Shown piece by piece: positions 24,566-33,976 of a DNA stretch of 50,587 nucleotides (position 1 is its first letter; every line of letters begins with the position of its first letter). The position numbers and the translations under genes were made by a program. The stretch covers positions 1-50,587 of the forward strand of contig JACGUG010000006.1 of assembly GCA_024256285.1 (NCBI GenBank), in the 5' to 3' direction. Origin of the DNA: an archaeon. GTDB taxonomy: Archaea > Thermoproteota > Nitrososphaeria > Nitrososphaerales > JACAEJ01. The notes beneath the pieces are model-generated. The model did not search any database. It saw nothing but the letters and a program-made list of their open reading frames with translations, and was not told the DNA's origin.

Positions 24566-24725
24566 ATGTTAACAATACCAATTTTGACCTATTAGTCTTT
24601 CGATTTTTAGTGACGACCTTGTTCATGGATGTTTTAGGTTGAGAAGTTCATTAACAAAATAAACTTGTTACAGAGAGGTAATAGAAAAGTCAAGTTGAGA
24701 GAGAAGATAAATTAATATCGAGTTT

Positions 24726-25244
24726 TTAAATAGATCCAAAATAATCCCTCTCGATCTTGATTATGTCTTCAGGGCCTTTTGCAAGCCTATAATCTTCAAG
24801 GGGATTCTTGTTCAACTCTAAGAAATTTGGCCCCCACTTAAAGATCGACATCAGCTTCTTGCTCTCTTCGATACAGTTCGCTATGTAAAGCGCAGAAGCA
24901 AGTGCTTCAACCGAGCTCAGCATAGAGATTTTACCATAGTTTATGGGGTTGGATGCCATCAAGAGGGGGAGCCTCCTGTTCAAGCCTCTAAATCTTTTTG
25001 CGAAGACTTCATCTATCCTCTTCCATGAGCAATCTATGGCCACAAGACCATGGCTCAGATGAAGCTTATCTTCAGGTGAGAATACATCCGTTGCCTTTGG
25101 ATTTAGAGTTATGCCCTTCTTGGGGATACGGTATCTATGGAGGATCGGTCGGACCAAGCCTAAACGGCAGAGCTTTGCTGAAGTGCACTTTCTCTGGTCG
25201 TCTTGTCTCATCTGGTAGACGTAGAGTTTTGCTCCATGGGTCAT
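24726..25244 (-). CDS. tsr3: Tsr3/DUF367 rRNA aminocarboxypropyltransferase
   Basis: MRQDDQRKCTSAKLCRLGLVRP, LNPKATDVFSPEDK, GLVAIDCSWKRI, RRLPLLMASNPINYGKISMLSSVEALASALYI, NPLEDYR. Confidence 0.92.
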   Translation of the reverse strand: MTHGAKLYVYQMRQDDQRKCTSAKLCRLGLVRPILHRYRIPKKGITLNPKATDVFSPEDKLHLSHGLVAIDCSWKRIDEVFAKRFRGLNRRLPLLMASNPINYGKISMLSSVEALASALYIANCIEESKKLMSIFKWGPNFLELNKNPLEDYRLAKGPEDIIKIERDYFGSI

Positions 25245-25365
25245 GGTGGCTCTCCTTAAGCTATTATAATAAACTCTGGTTAAAAATGATTGTTAAAGAT
25301 GAAGGTCATCTCCTATCGAAAATATTTAATATCGAATCTTTTCAAAGAAGGAGGCAGATAAAGGG

Positions 25366-28044
25366 ATGTGGGTCTACCTATTTGAAGAAGGAAGTGCTAA
25401 GTTAAGGTCACTTTTGGGAGGAAAGGGAGCAAATCTAGCTGAAATGACAAGGATAGGCTTACCCGTCCCCCCAGGGATCACCATAACCACCGAGGCTTGT
25501 AGGAAATACAATGCCATGAATCAACGCTTTCCAGATGGCTTAGAAAAGGAAGTTCTTGAGAAGATCGAGCATATAGAAAAGAAAGTAGGGAAGAAGTTTG
25601 GGGATTCCTCCGACCCTTTACTGGTTTCTGTCCGATCTGGAGCACCAGTCTCCATGCCAGGTATGATGGATACCGTCCTCAACCTTGGTCTGAACGACGA
25701 GACTGTCAAGGGCTTAGCAAAGGCAACCAATGATGAGAGAGTTGCTTATGATTGTTACAGACGGCTCATGGAGATGTTCGGCAACGTTGTCTTAGATTTA
25801 AAGCGTGAAAAATTTGGGAGAATAATAGAGGAGTATAAACACAAGTTAGGTGCGAAGTCGGATTTAGATTTAGATGCTGAGGCTCTAAAGGAGATAGCAG
25901 AGGAGTTTAAAAAGCTGATCAAGGAAGAGACTGGCAAAGATTTTCCCCAAGACCCTAATCAACAGCTACTCATGGCTATTAGGGCAGTCTTCGATTCATG
26001 GAATAATCCAAGGGCGATCGTGTATCGTAGAGAGTATAAAATTTCAAACGATCTGGGTACAGCTGTCAACATACAAGCGATGGTATTCGGGAATAGAGGC
26101 CCAGATTCGGGTACGGGCGTAGCCTTCACTCGCAACCCTGCAACTGGAGAGAAGGAGCTCTATGGAGAGTACCTTATGAATGCTCAAGGTGAGGATGTAG
26201 TAGCGGGCATACGCACACCGAAGTCCATCGATCAGATGAAGGAGGAGGCACCTCATATTTATGAAGAATTAGAACGTACTTGTGATCTGCTGGAGAGGCA
26301 TTATAAAGATGTACAAGATATAGAGTTCACAATAGAGAATGGCAGATTTTACATGTTGCAGACAAGGTCTGGAAAACGCACAGCACAGGCAGCGGTCAAG
26401 ATAGCGGTAGATATGGCGAAGGAAGGCCTCATCAGTAAAGAAGAGGCAATAATGAGGATAGAGCCGAAGCAGATCGAACGACTACTACACAGGCGAATAG
26501 ACCCAAATGCAGAGATAGAGCTTATTGCTAAAGGACTTCCAGCATCTCCTGGTGCGGCTTCAGGGATCGTTATCTTCGATGTCGATGAGGCTGACAAGCG
26601 TGGGAGTGCTGGGGAGAAGGTCATCCTAGTTAGGATGGAGACGACACCAGAGGATATTCATGGTATGGTGGCAGCTCAAGGCATCTTGACCAGCAGGGGA
26701 GGAATGACTAGCCATGCTGCTGTGGTAGCAAGGGGGATGGGCAAACCTTGTGTCTCAGGGGCAGGGGAGGTGAAGATAGACCGTGAGGCAGAGAAGTTCA
26801 AGGTTGGGGATATAACGATCGAAAAAGGAGATATCATCACCATCGATGGCACCAGAGGATACGTGATAAAGGGGGAGGTGCCCACTATAGAACCAGAGTT
26901 GAGTCCAGAGATTCGAGAGTTGCTGGGTTGGGCGGATGAGACCCGAACTTTAGGCGTACGCACCAATGCGGATACACCGGAAGGTGCCGAGAGGGCAAGG
27001 ATGTTCAGAGCAGAAGGGATAGGCCTCTGCCGTACTGAGCGTATGTTCAATGCTCAAGATCGCTTGCCGATTGTGCAAGAGATGATAATGGCTAATACTG
27101 AAGAAGAAAGGAAGATTGCCCTGAATAAGCTCTTACCTATGCAGAGGGGTGACTTTAAAGAGATCTTCAAGATTATGGACGGTCTGCCTGTGACGATCAG
27201 GCTCCTCGATCTTCCACTACATGAATTTCTACCGAGGTTGGAGGATCTGCTTGTTGAGACTACTGAGCTAAGACTTTCAGGAAAGGGTGAGAAAGCCCTC
27301 CTTGAAAAGACGAAGGTGCTCAAGAAGGTTCAGACGCTCAATGAACATAACCCCATGCTCGGCCATCGTGGTTGCAGGCTGGGCATACGCTACCCTGAGA
27401 TTTACGAGATGCAGACGAGGGCGATCTTTGAGGCTGCTACGGAGCTGGCTGAAGGGGGCATATCTGTAAAATTGGAGATAATGCTACCTTTGGTGGGTAA
27501 GGCAAGCGAGATAAGTTTCCTGAGGCAAAGGATAGAAGATGTAGCCAAGAGGGTGATGGAGGAGGCGGGAGTAAAGTTGGAGTATATGATAGGGACCATG
27601 ATAGAAGTGCCAAGAGCAGCCTTGACAGCCGATGAGATAGCCAGATATGCAGAGTTCTTCTCATTTGGTACAAACGATCTGACTCAGACCGTATTTGGCT
27701 ACAGTAGGGATGATGCCGAAGCCAAGTTCTTGTACAATTACCTCAACGAGAATATCTTAGAGGCGAATCCCTTCGAGACTTTAGACCGTGAAGGTGTGGG
27801 CAAGATCATGAGGATATGTGTGGACCTCGGAAAAAAGATAAGGCATGACATCGAGATAGGAATCTGTGGCGAACATGGTGGAGACCCAGCATCTGTAGAG
27901 TTCTGCCATGAGATAGGTCTGGATTACGTGAGTTGCTCACCCTTTAGAGTGCCCGTTGCAAGATTCGCTGCAGCTCAAGCCAAGATCAAGATGGATAGAT
28001 CATCAGCCGATGAGTCTGAAGTAAGATTCGAACAGATAGATTAA
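25366..28044 (+). CDS. ppdK: Pyruvate, phosphate dikinase
   Basis: LLGGKGANLAEMTRIGLPVPPGITITTEAC, GMMDTVLNLGLND, ILTSRGGMTSHAAVVARGMGKPCVSGAG, MIEVPRAALTADEIA..FFSFGTNDLTQTVFGYSRDDA, IGICGEHGGDP. Confidence 0.97.
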   Translation: MWVYLFEEGSAKLRSLLGGKGANLAEMTRIGLPVPPGITITTEACRKYNAMNQRFPDGLEKEVLEKIEHIEKKVGKKFGDSSDPLLVSVRSGAPVSMPGMMDTVLNLGLNDETVKGLAKATNDERVAYDCYRRLMEMFGNVVLDLKREKFGRIIEEYKHKLGAKSDLDLDAEALKEIAEEFKKLIKEETGKDFPQDPNQQLLMAIRAVFDSWNNPRAIVYRREYKISNDLGTAVNIQAMVFGNRGPDSGTGVAFTRNPATGEKELYGEYLMNAQGEDVVAGIRTPKSIDQMKEEAPHIYEELERTCDLLERHYKDVQDIEFTIENGRFYMLQTRSGKRTAQAAVKIAVDMAKEGLISKEEAIMRIEPKQIERLLHRRIDPNAEIELIAKGLPASPGAASGIVIFDVDEADKRGSAGEKVILVRMETTPEDIHGMVAAQGILTSRGGMTSHAAVVARGMGKPCVSGAGEVKIDREAEKFKVGDITIEKGDIITIDGTRGYVIKGEVPTIEPELSPEIRELLGWADETRTLGVRTNADTPEGAERARMFRAEGIGLCRTERMFNAQDRLPIVQEMIMANTEEERKIALNKLLPMQRGDFKEIFKIMDGLPVTIRLLDLPLHEFLPRLEDLLVETTELRLSGKGEKALLEKTKVLKKVQTLNEHNPMLGHRGCRLGIRYPEIYEMQTRAIFEAATELAEGGISVKLEIMLPLVGKASEISFLRQRIEDVAKRVMEEAGVKLEYMIGTMIEVPRAALTADEIARYAEFFSFGTNDLTQTVFGYSRDDAEAKFLYNYLNENILEANPFETLDREGVGKIMRICVDLGKKIRHDIEIGICGEHGGDPASVEFCHEIGLDYVSCSPFRVPVARFAAAQAKIKMDRSSADESEVRFEQID

Positions 28045-29234
28045 TAGTCCTTAAATTCGCTCAGACAGTAGATTAGTCCCCCTAAATTGTCCTTCTTTAT
28101 CACACCGTCTGCAACTTTTCTTAAGATTTCCTTTGCATCGAAGGCAATCCCCAAGCCAGCCTCCATGAGCATGAATCTATCGTTAGCACCATCGCCTATG
28201 GCAATAACCTCTTCCCTTTTGATCCCTTCCTTCTCTATAAGCTCTTGAATCGATCTTCTCTTCATCTCAGCATCGATTATAGGCTCCTTGACTTCTCCAG
28301 TGAGTTTGCCATCTTCTATTATCAGTTCGTTGGCAAAGACGAAATCTATATCGAATTTTTCTTTGATCTTATCTGTGAAATAAGAGAAACTCCCAGTGAT
28401 GATCGCTATTTTACAGCCAAGCTCTTTCAAGACCAGTAGTAGATCCTCAACCCCGCTACTGAATGTTATGTTCTTTAGAATTTCGTCCAAGACCGATACT
28501 GGTAGACCTTTTAAGAGCCTGACCCTCTCCTTCAGAGCCTTGGTGTAATCCATCTCTCCTTCCATGGCCCTTCTTGTTATCGATTCGACCTTTTCACCAA
28601 CCCCTGCTACGGCACTGAGTTCATCTATTATCTCCTGCTGGATGATCGTTGAATCCAGATCACAGACGACAAGCTTCTTCGCTTTCCGATAGACATCCTG
28701 TCTCTGAATTATGGCACTCAAGCCCAGCCCTAGACTTGCTCCATGAAGAGAGTCTTTAAAATCATTGAAATCCACGGAAAGGTTCTCTGTATTTAGAAGT
28801 AGTTCCATGGCTATCGTATCCCCCCTCGCCATCATCTTCGCCCTTTCTATGTTTACACCGTTTTCTGCACATATACTGGAGAATCTTGCAACTATACCAG
28901 GTCTATCTTTGCCGATTATCGTCAATAGGATCAGTTTCCTCTCTTCTTTTCTCCTTAAACCCTCATCCAGTGTGTAAGGCTCGATAGAAACCTTCATATC
29001 GAGCTCTCTGGCTTTTTTAATGAGCCCTTCTCTTACTTTTTTAAAAGTTTGAGTGGAACTGGTGAAGTCCGCTATTATGAACATGGCAAAGAGTTTTCTT
29101 ATAACCGTCTGATCTATGTCCACGATGTTGACATTAGCATCTGCCAAGATTTCTGAAATTCCTGCTACAAGCCCAGGTCTGTCTAGGCCTTGTACCGTTA
29201 TCACGTATAGTTGATTACCCATGGCACACCACAT
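28041..29234 (-). CDS. serB: Phosphoserine phosphatase with two N-terminal ACT domains
   Basis: Two ACT modules (VITVQGLDRPGLVAGISEIL; LLTIIGKDRPGIVARFSSICAE), HAD motifs KLVVCDLDSTII and IGDGANDRFMLMEAGLGIAFDAK. Confidence 0.95.
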   Translation of the reverse strand: MWCAMGNQLYVITVQGLDRPGLVAGISEILADANVNIVDIDQTVIRKLFAMFIIADFTSSTQTFKKVREGLIKKARELDMKVSIEPYTLDEGLRRKEERKLILLTIIGKDRPGIVARFSSICAENGVNIERAKMMARGDTIAMELLLNTENLSVDFNDFKDSLHGASLGLGLSAIIQRQDVYRKAKKLVVCDLDSTIIQQEIIDELSAVAGVGEKVESITRRAMEGEMDYTKALKERVRLLKGLPVSVLDEILKNITFSSGVEDLLLVLKELGCKIAIITGSFSYFTDKIKEKFDIDFVFANELIIEDGKLTGEVKEPIIDAEMKRRSIQELIEKEGIKREEVIAIGDGANDRFMLMEAGLGIAFDAKEILRKVADGVIKKDNLGGLIYCLSEFKDY

Positions 29235-29456
29235 GTAAATTAATTTTCGAATTTAAGCCCTTATACTTACTTCTACCTTGTTCATTAATATTGTTAACGA
29301 TTTAAGCTCTTTGATTAGCCAGGGTTAAAGTACTTTCGATGCTCAACTTATCCGAAGTTTTAGGTGACTACATTTAGCAAGAAGAGCAGTTAAAAATGTG
29401 AGAAGAAATGAAGGAACGGGTTAAAATCAACGTAAGAGTTTGAATAGATCGGTATT

Positions 29457-30719
29457 TTAAGGTAACTCTTCATTACTGGGCACTTCATAATTCAATTTAA
29501 ACTCAGTAACGTACTTTTGGGCTATGTAATAAAATGCATCTCTGACTTTCTTCACTTCTTCCCACTTCAATCCATACAAAGAGATTTTAAAATGCTTGCT
29601 CAACCCACGATGAAGTCCAACTATGCCCATTTTTATCATATCATCAGCAAGGAAGAAACCTCTCCTCTTATGATGTTTTGATATTTCCCAGAATATCGGA
29701 GTTTCAAAATGCATTAGATGGTGGTTATGAGGTCTATCTCCTATCAGAAAGATATCGCCAAGCTTCTCCATCTCTGATATAAACCACCTTGCCTTCTTCA
29801 GTTCTTCATCCCATCTTTTTACCCTCTCTATAACGTAAGGGAAAGAGTAAATGGCTGAGATCAAAGGCAAGCCTCCAACGCTACAACCGAAGACATTGAC
29901 CATCTTCTTACCCAAAATCCTCTCAGGTTGATCGATCTTCATCAAAGACTCTTTGAAGACTTTCTTCGCCCATTCATCATTCGTAATTAGGAAGCCGAGT
30001 GGACCGATAGAAGCCATAGACTTGTGAGCAGATACAGTTAGGAAATCTGCCTGAATATCTTTCATATCGACAGGGAATATCCCTGCTGTGTAAGCAGCAT
30101 TTACCATGTATGGAATATCATACTCTCGTGCTATCTTGCCTATCTCTTTTACGGGGTTCAAGTTTCCATAATGAGGCTCGACATGAGTTACTGCTATTAA
30201 TGCAGGCAGCTTACCGGTCTCCTTCTTGATGCTCTCGACCCTCTCTATATAGCTATCCGGCTCTACTTTATAATCTGGGTAACCAGAATGGGGCACTCCT
30301 ATTAGTTTAAGACCAGCCATCTCTGCTGCGACGGCTGTAGTGTAATGGCATAAGGGATCAGTGAGCACTATATCTGTGAAGTTCTTAGAGTCCTCTGAAA
30401 TTTCATCTGCTATCGTCTTCATAACGGCGAACTGGGCAGCCCTTGATGCAAAGGTATGCTCAGCAAAATCTCCGCCGAAGAAGTCTGCTAAATTGGTAAG
30501 GAAGTCGTCAACAGGAGGTTTCGATATCCTATCTGATCTTCCTTCAAGGCAGTTGTAGCAAATAGCGTATCCGACACGCATCCATCCCTCTTCGAACAAC
30601 TTCTTTTGCACTTCTTCTGGTACTATCCCTCCCCTCATTATAGGCTGGATTATTATCTGAGTCTTTCTACACGGGTTCATAAAATTTGAAAATTTTGTAA
30701 CATCGATCTTCTTTACCAT
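29457..30719 (-). CDS. pscS: O-phospho-L-seryl-tRNA:Cys-tRNA synthase (SepCysS)
   Basis: PLP-dependent transferase with the SepCysS-like N-terminus (IIQPIMRGGIVPEEVQKKLFEEGWMRVGYAICYNCLEGRSDRISKPPVDDFL), SAHKSMASIGPLGFLI Schiff-base Lys region, conserved Cys in CYNCLEGR and VFGCSVGG. Confidence 0.88.
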   Translation of the reverse strand: MVKKIDVTKFSNFMNPCRKTQIIIQPIMRGGIVPEEVQKKLFEEGWMRVGYAICYNCLEGRSDRISKPPVDDFLTNLADFFGGDFAEHTFASRAAQFAVMKTIADEISEDSKNFTDIVLTDPLCHYTTAVAAEMAGLKLIGVPHSGYPDYKVEPDSYIERVESIKKETGKLPALIAVTHVEPHYGNLNPVKEIGKIAREYDIPYMVNAAYTAGIFPVDMKDIQADFLTVSAHKSMASIGPLGFLITNDEWAKKVFKESLMKIDQPERILGKKMVNVFGCSVGGLPLISAIYSFPYVIERVKRWDEELKKARWFISEMEKLGDIFLIGDRPHNHHLMHFETPIFWEISKHHKRRGFFLADDMIKMGIVGLHRGLSKHFKISLYGLKWEEVKKVRDAFYYIAQKYVTEFKLNYEVPSNEELP

Positions 30720-30999
30720 TGTTACTTACGTATGGGAAGAGTCATAGTTTAAACATTTTCAAAAGCTTTCTATAGTTCGATTACTTTCAACTTTTATCTC
30801 TTGAAGAAACGATTCATCACAAAAATATATACACTCTATCAGCATGGCTTTCGTGCTATCGATGGTTATCGTCGCTGAAGTATATAATTCCTCCTCCGCA
30901 AGAGACTCTCTAACTGAACTTCATTCCGAAAAGCATAATCTTTTTACTTTAAGAGCTACACATAATAGTGGGGCACAATTTTAAGGTAAGTCGGTCAGG

Positions 31000-31407
31000 A
31001 TGAAGGTAGTGGTCTGTGGTTCTATAGGGGACAGGGGAGTTTTAGAGATAAGAGAGATACAGTCTCTTCTCAAAAAAGAGGGGTTCGATGTCTTAGATCA
31101 GATTTCTTATGAAGATTACAGTCAAATTAAAGATTTTAGAGATAAAAAAGATCTGGCTGAAGATATAACGAGGCACGATCTAGACTTCATTATAGAGAGC
31201 GATGTAGTTGTAGCATTGTTCGATGGGCCCAGTTATGGAGTTGCGGTAGAGATATACGTTGCTAAACAGATGGGGAAGAAGGTGGTCTTCATGAGCAAGA
31301 GAAGAGTACCCTCCCCATGGCCTATCGCCCTTTCAGATCGAATAGTATATGATGAAAAGCAACTCGTATCAACTCTAAAAGAACTAAGAAATTATCTGGA
31401 ATCTTAG
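31000..31407 (+). CDS. Nucleoside 2-deoxyribosyltransferase-like protein
   Basis: MKVVVCGSIGDRG, DLDFIIESDVVVALFDGPSYGVAVEIYVAKQMGKKVVFMSKRR. Confidence 0.75.
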   Translation: MKVVVCGSIGDRGVLEIREIQSLLKKEGFDVLDQISYEDYSQIKDFRDKKDLAEDITRHDLDFIIESDVVVALFDGPSYGVAVEIYVAKQMGKKVVFMSKRRVPSPWPIALSDRIVYDEKQLVSTLKELRNYLES

Positions 31408-31487
31408 CTTCAGTTACTTGGTTGCCACTTGGTTTCTCAAGAAACCTGAAGGAAACAATGTCATTCTTCATATTCTTAAAAATAAGA

Positions 31488-31576
31488 TAGCCCGGGCCAG
31501 ATTCGAACTGGCGTCAGCGGGTAACTTCGGAAGACCCTCCAAAGCCCGCTATGCTTGACCTCTACACCACCGGGCT
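31488..31576 (-). tRNA. tRNA-Gln (anticodon TTG) with a 16-nt intron at 31523-31538
   Basis: Reverse complement AGCCCGG TG GTGTAGAGGTCAAGCATA GCGGG CTTTGG [AGGGTCTTCCGAAGTT] A CCCGC TGAC GCCAG TTCGAAT CTGGC CCGGGCT A; intron placed at the canonical 37/38 site. Confidence 0.92.
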
Positions 31577-31665
31577 GAATTATGCAACAATAGATTAGCT
31601 ATAATCTTCTTTTAAATTTTGACATCGACTATAGAAAGTTATCTTTGTTATAGTTCTACATAAAG

Positions 31666-31890
31666 TTTAGAATCCTCTCAGCTCGATGTACCGACAGAAG
31701 GGTAAACACTTTTACGAAGACCCTCTTCAAAAAGTACAGAAAGGCAGAAGACTACGCCAATGCTGATCTAGAGGAGCTCGAAGAAGACATAAGACCCACT
31801 GGCTTCTACAGGAAAGGCCAGAAACATCAAGAAATGCTCCAAATCTTAGTTGAAAAGTTCAACTCGAAAGTTCCAAAAGGTGCAACTTGA
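31666..31890 (+). pseudogene. nth: Endonuclease III (nth) internal fragment
   Basis: FRILSARCTDRRVNTFTKTLFKKYRKAEDYANADLEELEEDIRPTGFYRK ... ILVEKFNSKVP. Between FYR and ILVEK the expected KARNIKKCSK lies in another frame. No start codon region and no C-terminal catalytic/FeS half. Confidence 0.75.
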
Positions 31891-31907
31891 TACCCTAAGT
31901 CATAAAG

Positions 31908-32378
31908 GTGATCGATTTCATAGTTATTAGGGGCGAGAAAATGGGACTTAAAGAATATTGGAAGAAGAGAGATTTTGAAGAAACAAAGGAGCCTAAAGGT
32001 CAAGAGAAAAAAAGTGATGGAAACATTTACGTCATCCAAAAACACCAAGCTACACACCTTCACTATGACTTAAGGCTAGAAATGGACGGAGTTCTCAAAA
32101 GTTGGGCAGTCCCGAAAACACCTCCCATAGAAAAGGGCGTAAAAAGGCTGGCAGTTCAAGTGGAAGACCATCCCATCGAATACGCAGATTTTGAAGGAAA
32201 GATTCCAGAGGGCCAATACGGCGCAGGTACTGTGGAAATTTGGGACAAGGGGCAGTATGTCTTAAAAGAAAGGGATGAAAAAAAGTTGGTCTTCGAAATC
32301 AAAGGCATCAAGCTTAGGGGCGATTACTGTCTGGTGAGGCTCAAAGGAAGGAAGAACTGGTTGTTTTTCAAGAAATGA
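31908..32378 (+). CDS. Standalone LigD-type 3'-phosphoesterase domain protein; ATG at 31941 is a likely alternative start
   Basis: IQKHQATHLHYDLRLEMDGVLKSWAVPKTP, VQVEDHPIEYADFEGKIPEGQYGAGTVEIWDKG, LKGRKNWLFFK. Confidence 0.93.
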   Translation: MIDFIVIRGEKMGLKEYWKKRDFEETKEPKGQEKKSDGNIYVIQKHQATHLHYDLRLEMDGVLKSWAVPKTPPIEKGVKRLAVQVEDHPIEYADFEGKIPEGQYGAGTVEIWDKGQYVLKERDEKKLVFEIKGIKLRGDYCLVRLKGRKNWLFFKK

Positions 32379-32414
32379 TCTACATTCACCTCTCCTAATT
32401 AACTGTATCTCGTT

Positions 32415-32893
32415 CTATGATTTACCTGCCTGCTTTGCCATCTGCAGGTCTAGGAGGCAGGCTTGTGCATGTCCTTTTACTCTTACCTTCCGATATACCT
32501 TCTTCACCATCCCCCTTTCATCAATGAGGAAGGTAGTTCGCTCCGTACCCATGAACGCCCTACCGTAGAGGCTTCTCTTCTTCCAGACACCGTATAGGTC
32601 CAAGACTTTTCCTTCGGGGTCGCTGAGCAAAGTAAAGGGCAACTTATGTTTTCTCTTGAACTTCTGGTGGGATTGAACGCTGTCCTTGCTTACGCTGAGT
32701 ACGACTATGCCTTCCTTCTCAAAATCTTCGATCATATCCCTGAACTCGATAGCCTCTCTGGTACAACGTGGGGTCCCGTCCTTTGGGTAGAAATAGAGAG
32801 CTACCTTTTACCTCGGTAATAGCTCAAGGACACATCTCTTCCATCGTCTGCTCGCAAAGTGAAGTCTGGAGCTCCGTCTCCTTCGCTGACCAA
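32415..32893 (-). pseudogene. bcp: Bcp/PrxQ-type peroxiredoxin interrupted by a frameshift
   Basis: N-terminal piece (32801-32893) LVSEGDGAPDFTLRADDGRDVSLSYYRGKR*; the continuation VALYFYPKDGTPRCTREAIEFRDMIEDFEKEGIVVLSVSKDSVQSHQKFKRKHKLPFTLLSDPEGKVL... is in another frame. The break lies at an A-run (AAAAGG on the minus strand) near 32805. Confidence 0.85.
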
Positions 32894-33138
32894 TTCAGAC
32901 CATAGATAGCGTGCTTCCTCATCAATTTAAGATGCTCTTTAGTCTTTAGGTATTCAATCTCGGTATCTCAGTTGGAAAATCCCTACTGGAAACCACTCAT
33001 CCATCTATCTCTGGCTTTAAGTCACCATGCCTCTAAAACTCCTTAGTGAGACAAAGTAAACATTCCCGAGAATAAGAGATACTGAGGGGCTGTACCGATA
33101 TCTGAAGGTACTTCTACGCCTGGATCAGTCACCTTAGC

Positions 33139-33765
33139 TCAAAGGCTTCTCTTCAACCTTTCCAGACGATCTAGAAAACTCTCTATACGAGGCTTTATAT
33201 TATCCATGCAGAGAGTTATGATCAATGAGAAGAAGGCTCCTGCTATAACGTCTCCTGGAAAGTGAAAGCCTGTATACACAACTGAAAAGCCCATCAAGAA
33301 AGAGAGGGTGACAAGGGAGGCTCCCAATCTAGGCCTATCAAATAGTATCGGGAAGGCTAGACTGAATACAAGCATGGTCGTTGTCGAAGGAAAGGAGAAG
33401 CTCGTAGTATGTATCAGACCGATGACTCTGGCAGGAAGAACCTCAAAGGGCCTTGGCCTTCCGAATAGAACCTTGAGTAGAGAGCCGATGCCATAGGCTA
33501 GGAAACCCGATATAATCGAGAGCAGGCCACTCACCTTAGAGCTACTCTTATGTGAAGTAAATACGATAATTAAGGAGAGGATGAAAGATGCGGAGAAAAG
33601 GAGGATGAACAGATACACACATGAAAAGTCTAGTATCTGGTTTGTTATCCCTTGGTTTATAATTATAAAGAACTCGTAATCTCCTAGAATTATATCGACT
33701 AAGAGCAGAGCAATTAAGGCTATGAGGGCAGGTGAAGCCAGAGAAAGGTTATGTCGTATTCTCAA
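33139..33765 (-). CDS. PAP2-family membrane phosphatase
   Basis: Multi-TM; KVLFGRPRPFE ... TTSFSFPSTTTMLVFSLAF ... YTGFHFPGDVIAGA follow the three PAP2 motifs, although the usual PSGH is PSTT here. Confidence 0.85.
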   Translation of the reverse strand: MRIRHNLSLASPALIALIALLLVDIILGDYEFFIIINQGITNQILDFSCVYLFILLFSASFILSLIIVFTSHKSSSKVSGLLSIISGFLAYGIGSLLKVLFGRPRPFEVLPARVIGLIHTTSFSFPSTTTMLVFSLAFPILFDRPRLGASLVTLSFLMGFSVVYTGFHFPGDVIAGAFFSLIITLCMDNIKPRIESFLDRLERLKRSL

Positions 33766-33976
33766 GTCTTGATCATCCTCTTTCTAGGCTGTTTCTTACG
33801 TATAGCTTGGGCACCATATCTTCTTGAGGGGTCATAATTTTAATTAATTAAGAAAGATATCCTATCTCCATTTAAAGCTACTCCATCTATTCTTCGTTTT
33901 ATCGTGACATCTTGGGATTCGGGGAGAATATGTCCTATAAGGAACAGATCTAGGAACAGATCTTTGATCTTTTATT

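Noticed and set aside
24282-24642. ORFs on both strands at 24282-24642
   Set aside because: They fall within the RNase P RNA gene or extend just beyond it; no coding signal.
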